A stretch of DNA of 64,000 nucleotides. Source: DASUPK01 sp963695805. GTDB taxonomy: Bacteria; Actinomycetota; Thermoleophilia; Solirubrobacterales; 70-9. Where the stretch lies: contig CAVOHV010000008.1 of NCBI GenBank assembly GCA_963695805.1, positions 62,001 through 126,000 on the forward strand. The letters are read 5' to 3'. Both the position numbers and the translations under genes were made by a program. Positions 58,465-64,000 of the stretch are shown here, piece by piece (position 1 is the first letter of the stretch; each line of letters begins with the position of its first letter). Under the pieces are notes generated by a model. That model saw only the letters and a program-made list of their open reading frames with translations, was not told the DNA's origin and did not search any database.

Positions 58465-60651
58465 TCAGTAGGTCTCGACGATCTCGTAGAGCGTCGTCCG
58501 TTGGGCCGGTTTCCGCCCGGCCCGGCGGGCGGCATCGATCAGCTGCTCGGGCTCGAGCCGGACGCCGTGGTGAGAGCCCGCCATCCGGGAGATGTTCTCC
58601 TCCATCAGGGTGCCGCCGAGGTCGTTCACGCCCCAGCGCAGGCTCTCGGTGGCCGCGTCGAGGCCCATCTTCACCCAGCTCGCCTGCAGGTTCGGGATCG
58701 TCTTGCCCAGCCCCAGGCGGAAGGCGGCGGTGTGCTTGAGGTTGTCGGAGCGGGTGATCTCCTCCACGCCATGCGTGCGGCCGAGGAGGGTGTTGAACGG
58801 GATGAAGCTGAGGGGGACGAACTCGGTGATCCCGCCGGTCCGCTGCTGCAGCCCGCGAATCACCCGCATGTGACGCGCGAGCTCCCGCGGCTCCTCGATG
58901 TGGCCGAACATCACCGTCGAGGTCGAGCGCAGGCCGGCCCGGTGAGAGGCCTCGATGATCTCGATCCATCGCATGACCGGCAACTTGTTCGGCGAGATCC
59001 GCTGGCGGACGCCGTCGTGGAGCACCTCGGCGGCCGTCCCCGGCGTCGAGCCCAGCCCGCACTCGATCAGGTAGTCGAAGACCGATTCCGGCGAGCGCCC
59101 CGAGCGCTCGCACATGTAGTGGATCTCCATCGGCGAGTAGGCGTGCAGGTGGATCTGCGGAGCGCACTCCTTCGCCAGCCGCAGCCAGCGCCCGTAGTCC
59201 TCGAGCGTGTAGTCGGGGTGGATGCCGCCCTGCATGCAGATCTCGGTGGCGCCGAAGTCGATCGCCTCAGCTACCCGCGCCGCGAAGTCCTCTTCGCTGA
59301 CGAGATAGGCGTCCGGGGAGCGCTTGCCCTGGCCGAACCCGCAGAAGGCACAGCCGACCACGCAGACGTTGGTGAAGTTGATGTTCCGGTTGACGACGAA
59401 CGTGGCCGTCTCCCCTGTGAGCTCGGCCCGCAGCTCGTCGGCCGCCGACCGCATCTCCTCGATCACGTCGGGGCGGGTCTCCGCGAAGAGGGCGGTCAGC
59501 TCCTCCTCGCTGAGCTCCTCTCCCCGACGGCCCTTCTCGATGGCGCGGGGCGCCACCTCCGGAGGGAGCGGCGTCTCCTGACGGCGCCCGGAGCCCCGGC
59601 GCGGGATGAAGCTCCAGTACTTGAGCTTGACCAGGTCGAGCACGCCCTGCTCGATCCACTCGGGATCGAGGTATTGGGGGTAGGCGCAGAGGCGCTCGGT
59701 GAGCGCGTATCCGCGAGGGGCCAGCTCCTTGCGCACCTGGTGGGGGCTAGGGAAGGGCTCCTCCGGGCTGATGTGATCGCCGTTGGCGGACAGCCCGCCG
59801 AGGTCGGTCGCGCCCGCCTCGACGAGCTCGGGCCACCAATCGGCGAGGTTCGGCGGCACCTGAACGCCGACGTCGGGCATCAGGCGCTGGGACTCGGCGA
59901 TGAGCCGCTTCATCTCGTCCACCGAGACCGGGCTCGCCCACTCCGGCAGCGGCAGCTCCGAGCCGATCGTCTTCCCATTCGTCCAGCGCTCTTTGGAGGC
60001 CTGGTCGGCGATCTCCGCGACCTCCGCACCGTAGTAGCGCGGATGAGGAACGAAGTTCTGGAGGATGACCTCCTGGATGTGGCCGTACTCGGCGTGGACT
60101 GCGGCGATCGCCTCGAGGGCGGCAACCCTCTCCCCCTCGCTCTCTCCGATTCCCACCAGGATCCCCGTCGTGAACGGGATCCGCAGGTCCCCCGCGAGGC
60201 GCATCGTCTCGAGTCTCTTCGCGGGGTGCTTCGTCGGCGACCCCTGATGGACGACCAGATCCGGATTGATCGATTCCAGCATCAGGCCCTGCGAGGCGCT
60301 CACCTCGCGAAGCCGCGACAGGTCCTCGCGCGAGAGCACACCGAGGTTCGTGTGGGGAAGCAGGCCGCGCTCGATTCCCTGCTGACAGGCCCAGACGACG
60401 TAGGAGGTGAAGTCCTCGTGACCCCAGCCCCGGAGCCGCTCAGCGACCTCCGGGTTCACCTCCGGCCGCTCGCCGGTGAGGACGAGGAGCTCCTTCGCGT
60501 TGCGACGCACCGCTTCGTCGAGGCGGCGCTCCACCTCTTCGGGGTCGTGGATGTGAGCACGGTGCGTCGCGAAGGCGCAGTACTTGCAATAGCACTGACA
60601 CGTCCGCGAGAGCGAGAGCGTGTAGTTGCGCGAGAAGGTGACCCTGCGCAT
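58465..60651 (-). CDS. fbiC: bifunctional Fo synthase FbiC (CofG/CofH)
   Basis: A 728-residue double radical-SAM protein. The N-terminal CofG half has Cys18, Cys22 and Cys25 in a C-x3-C-x2-C cluster (CQCYCKYC); the C-terminal CofH half (from about residue 400) has a second cluster CVVGCAFCGF. ICMQGGIHPDYTLEDY and HAYSPMEIHYM are typical CofH blocks. It builds Fo from tyrosine and a diaminouracil. It is divergent from the hairpin region before the aquaporin gene and completes the F420 set with npdG-cofD-cofC-cofE. Confidence 0.95.
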   Translation of the reverse strand: MRRVTFSRNYTLSLSRTCQCYCKYCAFATHRAHIHDPEEVERRLDEAVRRNAKELLVLTGERPEVNPEVAERLRGWGHEDFTSYVVWACQQGIERGLLPHTNLGVLSREDLSRLREVSASQGLMLESINPDLVVHQGSPTKHPAKRLETMRLAGDLRIPFTTGILVGIGESEGERVAALEAIAAVHAEYGHIQEVILQNFVPHPRYYGAEVAEIADQASKERWTNGKTIGSELPLPEWASPVSVDEMKRLIAESQRLMPDVGVQVPPNLADWWPELVEAGATDLGGLSANGDHISPEEPFPSPHQVRKELAPRGYALTERLCAYPQYLDPEWIEQGVLDLVKLKYWSFIPRRGSGRRQETPLPPEVAPRAIEKGRRGEELSEEELTALFAETRPDVIEEMRSAADELRAELTGETATFVVNRNINFTNVCVVGCAFCGFGQGKRSPDAYLVSEEDFAARVAEAIDFGATEICMQGGIHPDYTLEDYGRWLRLAKECAPQIHLHAYSPMEIHYMCERSGRSPESVFDYLIECGLGSTPGTAAEVLHDGVRQRISPNKLPVMRWIEIIEASHRAGLRSTSTVMFGHIEEPRELARHMRVIRGLQQRTGGITEFVPLSFIPFNTLLGRTHGVEEITRSDNLKHTAAFRLGLGKTIPNLQASWVKMGLDAATESLRWGVNDLGGTLMEENISRMAGSHHGVRLEPEQLIDAARRAGRKPAQRTTLYEIVETY

Positions 60652-60731
60652 CGCAGGGTCAAACTAGCGAACAGCGGCTATATGCCCGGCTTCGCCATCA
60701 ACGGCGGCCACAAAAACCGCCGCCGGATCTA

Positions 60732-60767
60732 CGGGAGCTAATCGCCCTGTCGGCCGGTTAGCTCCCG
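60732..60767 (-). terminator. inverted repeat at the aquaporin stop
   Basis: CGGGAGCTAA (60732-60741) and TTAGCTCCCG (60758-60767) are exact inverse complements with a 16-nt loop; one arm includes the aquaporin stop codon. It probably ends the aquaporin transcript ahead of fbiC. Confidence 0.5.
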
Positions 60768-61594
60768 GCGATGCCGCCGGGCGGCGACGACGGTGGGCGC
60801 TCCTGCCGCAGAGGCGGCGCATCCCCGGCGGGCGGCGCGGGGCCGCGCGGCGCGACGGTGTCCGCGAGCTCCTGGGCCGGGCCGCTCGCAGGCTCGATCA
60901 CGAACCTGTAGACAGCCGCAGCGAGCAGGCCGCCGACGATTGGGCCGAGGATGTAGAGCCAGGCGTCGGTGAAGTGGTTGCCGACCAGCGCCGGTCCGAA
61001 CCAGCGAGCCGGATTGAAGGAGCCACCGGTGAGCGGCCCGAGCACCATCACCAGGAAGCCAAGTGCACCGCCGATCGCGAGCGCGGCCCAGCGCCGGGCC
61101 TCGGGATTGAGGGCGACGGCCAGCACCGTGAGCACGAGCACGAAGGCGCCGATGCCCTCCACGAGGAAACCCTGGAAGGGGCCGCCGAGCAGCGCACTGA
61201 CCTTTGGCGTGCCGTAGTCCGAGGCACGCCCCTCGTCGAGCAGGAACGCCTTGGTCAGGAGTGCGCCGAGGACGCCGCCGGAAAGCTGAGCGAGGATGTA
61301 GACGAGGCCGTCGATCGGATCGATCCGCCGGAGCGCGATGAAGGCCGCCGTCACGGCGGGGTTGAAGTGCCCGCCGCTCGCCACGCCAATACTGATGATC
61401 AGCCCGAAGAGCGTGAGAAAGTGGACTAGGCCCACGACCGCGTAGTCCGATCCGAACTGGGAGTTCTGGCCCGTCGCGACGTAGAGCACGACGACGCTGG
61501 TGATGAAGAAGACCAGGAACAACGTGCCGAGCAGTTCGGCGATATACGCGGCGAGACCTCGATCTTGCACTTGAAGCGACCTCCTCGTAGGCAT
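60758..61594 (-). CDS. aquaporin/MIP family channel
   Basis: About 278 residues with six membrane segments and the two NPA loops, GGHFNPAVTAAFIAL and GGSFNPARWFGPALV. The Arg after the second NPA and small pore residues suggest a water-selective channel. The C-terminal tail is Pro/Ala-rich. A GGGGGG run 7 nt before ATG 61594 supports that start; a GTG at 61570 after GAGGAGG is the alternative. Confidence 0.9.
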   Translation of the reverse strand: MPTRRSLQVQDRGLAAYIAELLGTLFLVFFITSVVVLYVATGQNSQFGSDYAVVGLVHFLTLFGLIISIGVASGGHFNPAVTAAFIALRRIDPIDGLVYILAQLSGGVLGALLTKAFLLDEGRASDYGTPKVSALLGGPFQGFLVEGIGAFVLVLTVLAVALNPEARRWAALAIGGALGFLVMVLGPLTGGSFNPARWFGPALVGNHFTDAWLYILGPIVGGLLAAAVYRFVIEPASGPAQELADTVAPRGPAPPAGDAPPLRQERPPSSPPGGIAGS

Positions 61595-61683
61595 CGAATT
61601 ACCCCCCAGCCTGGCGGGCGGCGCGCAGTCTAACCGGAATCGAGGACGCGCCCCGACCCCCACTCCAAACCTTTATGAGCCCC

Positions 61684-61732
61684 TTATGAAACGGGTTGCT
61701 CCTCGGCTTTTGCCTCGGAGCACCCTCGCATG
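61684..61732 (-). repeat. dispersed hairpin repeat, copy 3
   Basis: GGGTTGCTCCTCGGC-TTTT-GCCTCGGAGCACCC forms a stem with an internal pair of mismatches, flanked by ATGAAACG and CTCGCAT. It lies between the divergent aquaporin and lipoprotein genes, in the opposite orientation to copies 1 and 2. Confidence 0.8.
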
Positions 61733-61747
61733 TAGGGTCAGCCGCGG

Positions 61748-62686
61748 ATGAAATGGGTCGCCGCGCCGCTGGCGGCCGCCCTCCTCGGAGCAGCCCTGCT
61801 GGGCTGCGGAGGGGGCGGCGCTGAACCGGGCGCGCCGAAGGGCGCGACCCTGGTCCTCGATTTCCAGCCGAACGCGGTCCACTCCGGGATCTACGCGGCG
61901 CAGGCGAACGGCTACTTCCGCGACGAGGGCATCGACCTGAAGATCCAGGAGCCCTCGAGCACTGCCGACAACGCCAAGCTGCTCGCCTCGGGGCGCGCCG
62001 AGTTCGCGGTGATGGACATCAGCGACTTCGGCATCGCCCGCGAGCGCGGCCTCGACCTGATCCCGATCGCCGCCATCGTCCAGCTGCCACTCGCCTCGGT
62101 GATCGCCCGCGACCCAAACGAGATCCGCACACCAGCCGACCTGGCCGGCAAGACAGTCGGCGTCACCGGCGTCCCGTCGGACGACGCCGTGCTCGACACG
62201 GTCCTGCGCTCCGGCGGGGTCAATCCCAGCGACGTCCATCGGGTTACGATCGGCTTCAACGCGGTCGCCGACCTGGCCGCCGGCAAGATCGACGCCGCCA
62301 CCGCCTTTTGGAATGCCGAAGAGGTCGAGCTTCACCAGATGGGGATCCCGATCCGGGAGTTCCGCGTCGATCAGTTCGGCGCCCCGCGGTATCCCGAGCT
62401 ACTGGTGGTGGGCAGATCCGGCTCCGAGGGTCTCGGCTCCAAGCTGACCGCTGCGCTGAGCCGCGGGTACGAGCTGCTGGGGCGCAACCCCGATCAGGCC
62501 CTGAACGACCTGTTCGAGGAGGTGCCGGGCCTCGATCGGGCAACCCAGCACGCCCAGCTCGACGCCCTGACCTCGGTCGAGGCGTTCTCGCTTGGCAACA
62601 GCAATTCCACCCCGCGCCTGGACCGCGCGACGCTGGAGCGCTGGCAGGCCTGGGCCACTCAGGCCGGCCTGCTCCCGGCCGGCTAG
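61748..62686 (+). CDS. ABC transporter substrate-binding lipoprotein (NMT1/THI5-like)
   Basis: A 312-residue lipoprotein: lipobox LLGC at about residue 19, then LDFQPNAVHSGIYAAQANGYF and EGIDLKIQEPSSTADNAKLLASGRAEFAVMD, the start of NMT1/THI5/SsuA-type binding proteins for thiamine precursors, sulfonates or nitrate. SDVHRVTIGFNAVADLAAGKIDAATAFW follows. No permease or ATPase gene is adjacent. Start ATG 61748. Its stop overlaps the convergent receiver-like gene by 4 bp. Confidence 0.85.
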   Translation: MKWVAAPLAAALLGAALLGCGGGGAEPGAPKGATLVLDFQPNAVHSGIYAAQANGYFRDEGIDLKIQEPSSTADNAKLLASGRAEFAVMDISDFGIARERGLDLIPIAAIVQLPLASVIARDPNEIRTPADLAGKTVGVTGVPSDDAVLDTVLRSGGVNPSDVHRVTIGFNAVADLAAGKIDAATAFWNAEEVELHQMGIPIREFRVDQFGAPRYPELLVVGRSGSEGLGSKLTAALSRGYELLGRNPDQALNDLFEEVPGLDRATQHAQLDALTSVEAFSLGNSNSTPRLDRATLERWQAWATQAGLLPAG

Positions 62687-63000
62687 CCGAGCTCCCGCTC
62701 GACCAGCTCCGGCAGCTCCCTGACCATCCGGCTCCGCGGCACAGCCAACGCAAGCCCGGCGGCGTCGGCGCGCTGCTTCGTCTCCGTATCCGTGTGCTGG
62801 TAGAAGCCGATGACCGGCACCTCCAGGTCGGCGAGCTGCTCGGGTGAGACCGCGTCCAGGTCAGCCACCACGAGGTCGATTCCGTCCAGCTCGTCCGGGA
62901 GCCGGCTGTCCTCCTCGACCTCGTGGCCGCTCGCCTCGAGCGAGGTCCGGACGCGGCTCGCGAGCATCAGATCCGCCACCACGGCGGCGATCCGGGCCAT
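62683..63000 (-). CDS. receiver-like (degenerate CheY fold) protein
   Basis: A 105-residue alpha/beta protein. AAVVADLMLASRVRTSLEASGHEV and DLVVADLDAVSPEQLADLEVPVIGFYQH keep the receiver pattern and the central Asp, but the acidic pair and Lys are not clearly conserved. It may be a pseudo-receiver acting by protein binding. It is preceded closely by the next minus-strand gene and may be cotranscribed. Confidence 0.65.
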   Translation of the reverse strand: MARIAAVVADLMLASRVRTSLEASGHEVEEDSRLPDELDGIDLVVADLDAVSPEQLADLEVPVIGFYQHTDTETKQRADAAGLALAVPRSRMVRELPELVERELG

Positions 63001-63009
63001 GAGGAGCTA

Positions 63010-63372
63010 CTAGAGACTTCGCCGACGCCTGAAATCGCGCCGGACGCTCTCGGGCCGCCCCCACATCTGGACGACCTCGGCCCGTCCCTCCTGTGCGTCG
63101 CGGACGCGCATCTCGCCGTCGATCCCCTCGCGATCCAGCTTGATCAGCACGCCCCTCACCGTCTCCGACGCGGCGGCGTGACCGAAGCGATGAGCGACGT
63201 TGATCCGCCAGTGCCATTCGGCGCGGGAATAGGGCTGCGCGTTCACCTGGGCGAGCATCACCGCGGCGTCGACGTAGCGAGTCTCATCGGCGATTCGCAG
63301 ATCGAGGGCGAGATCGGTCCAGTCGTCGGGGAGCGTGTCGACTACCTCCTGGAAGTCCTGCGCGAGGGCCAC
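63010..63372 (-). CDS. conserved hypothetical protein
   Basis: A 120-residue soluble protein: helical start DFQEVVDTLPDDWTDLALDLRI, an Arg/Trp-rich middle (YSRAEWHWRINVAHRFGHAAA) and a basic tail (RRDFRRRRSL). I do not recognise a family. It lies 9 bp upstream of the receiver-like gene and shares its direction, so the two are probably one operon. Confidence 0.65.
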   Translation of the reverse strand: MALAQDFQEVVDTLPDDWTDLALDLRIADETRYVDAAVMLAQVNAQPYSRAEWHWRINVAHRFGHAAASETVRGVLIKLDREGIDGEMRVRDAQEGRAEVVQMWGRPESVRRDFRRRRSL

Positions 63373-63398
63373 AGGCGAAGCCTACGGCTTTGCACCCG

Positions 63399-63442
63399 TG
63401 AAACGGGTTGCTCCTCGGCTTCGCCTCGGAGCACCCTCGCAT
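63399..63442 (-). repeat. dispersed hairpin repeat, copy 4
   Basis: GTGAAACGGGTTGCTCCTCGGC-TTC-GCCTCGGAGCACCCTCGCAT-type hairpin, nearly identical to copy 3. It lies between the Nramp stop and the start of the hypothetical gene. Confidence 0.8.
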
Positions 63443-63446
63443 CCAG

Positions 63447-64000
63447 CTATCCGAAGAAGAGCTGCTCCAGCAGGAAGACGTTGAGGGAGATGATCAGCGC
63501 CGACAGGACGCTGACGAGCACGGTCAGCCACGGCGGGTTGGTGAGCGATCCCATCAGCTCCCGCCGCCGGGCCAGCAGCACCAGAGGCACCAGGGCGAAC
63601 GGGATCCCGAACGAGAGCACGACCTGGCTGCCGACCAGCGCGTCGGTCGGATCAAGGCCGATGGCGAGGACGATCAAGGCAGGCGCCAGAGTGATCGCCC
63701 GGCGGGCGAAGATCGGGATTCGCCGGCGGATGAACCCCTGCATTACGACCTGGCCGGCCATCGTCCCGACCGAGGACGAGGCAAATCCGGAAGCGAGCAG
63801 CGCGATGCCGAACACGGTCGCCGCCCCCGGTGACACCAGTTGCTTGAGGCCGTCGAAGGCACCGTCGATGCTGTCGATTCCGACAAGGCCGCTGTTGTGA
63901 AACAGGCCGGCGGCCATGATCATCATCGAGAGATTGACCGCCCCGGCCAGGGCCATCGCTATGACGACGTCGATTTTCTCGAAGCGAAGAATCTGACGCC
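63447..64000 (-). CDS. Nramp family divalent metal transporter, 3' part
   Basis: The frame is open to the window edge, giving RQILRFEKIDVVIAMALAGAVN before an internal Met at 63956. The visible part is the C-terminal half of an Nramp/MntH transporter: MIMAAGLFH, GIALLASGFASSSVGTMAGQVVMQGF (conserved TM8-9 region), RRIPIFARRAITLAPALIVL and QVVLSFGIPFALVPLVLLARR. The family carries Mn2+ or Fe2+ with protons. The N-terminal half, with the DPGN motif, is outside the window. Confidence 0.9.
   Translation of the reverse strand, partial: RQILRFEKIDVVIAMALAGAVNLSMMIMAAGLFHNSGLVGIDSIDGAFDGLKQLVSPGAATVFGIALLASGFASSSVGTMAGQVVMQGFIRRRIPIFARRAITLAPALIVLAIGLDPTDALVGSQVVLSFGIPFALVPLVLLARRRELMGSLTNPPWLTVLVSVLSALIISLNVFLLEQLFFG

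Noticed and set aside
58030..60741. Plus-strand open frame of about 900 codons opposite fbiC
   Set aside because: No recognisable domains; the minus strand encodes both radical-SAM clusters of FbiC.

Overview
The window is a G+C-rich chromosomal segment with many GTG starts, short gene gaps and GTGA/TGATG stop-start overlaps. A complete coenzyme F420 pathway (fbiC/cofGH, cofC, cofD, cofE plus an F420:NADPH oxidoreductase), a DivIVA-family protein, DUF11 surface proteins and MCC/PCC-type acyl-CoA metabolism point to an actinobacterium. Class Thermoleophilia (Solirubrobacterales or Gaiellales) is my best guess, by inference rather than by any marker gene.

Left half, about 1-36.5 kb, is accessory in character. 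An intact tRNA-Pro(GGG) gene lies at 36424-36497 on the minus strand. To its left, in the same orientation, lie at least six partial copies of its 3' half (near 1561, 10618, 12868, 21768, 24248, 27274), a longer degenerate copy at 28694, and a tRNA-less half copy at 18377. Three copies also share about 110 bp with a 15-bp inverted repeat. The blocks between copies hold cargo: LtrA, HdeD-like protein, GST, a ureohydrolase, MFS, an AraC/cupin/NmrA regulon, a phospholipase C-like phosphoesterase, an ABM monooxygenase, a heme-binding HbpS-like protein, a VapBC-type toxin-antitoxin, a giant DUF11 protein, several RTX-type calcium-binding proteins, a neutral ceramidase, a membrane-anchored Vps62-like protein, a methyltransferase and a TfoX-like protein. 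Broken genes are frequent there (enoyl-CoA hydratase, methyltransferase, SulP, SDR, choice-of-anchor domain, GNAT, HNH). I read this as repeated accretion at the tRNA-Pro 3' end, or as spread of a tRNA-derived repeat. No recombinase is encoded in the window.

Between 28.8 and 36 kb are an MscS channel, a sugar-porter-like MFS with a long C-terminal tail, a small Cys-rich protein, a Clp ATPase with a ClpE-like zinc finger and an unannotated membrane protein. tRNA-Gly and tRNA-Pro follow.

Right half, about 37-64 kb, looks like stable chromosome: two secreted sulfatases of N-acetylglucosamine-6-sulfatase type, tRNA-Trp and two tRNA-Leu genes, a lone receiver protein, SRAP/YedK, an AbiEi-DUF559 protein, an M28 peptidase, and a lipid/ketone-body block (acetoacetate-CoA ligase, desaturase, acyl-CoA carboxyltransferase, 3-hydroxybutyryl-CoA dehydrogenase, HMG-CoA lyase, hotdog thioesterase, SDR). 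The F420 block (npdG-cofD-cofC-cofE on plus, fbiC on minus) follows, then an aquaporin, an orphan NMT1/THI5-like lipoprotein, and an Nramp transporter cut by the window edge. A hairpin repeat occurs four times in this half (49663, 57409, 61684, 63399).
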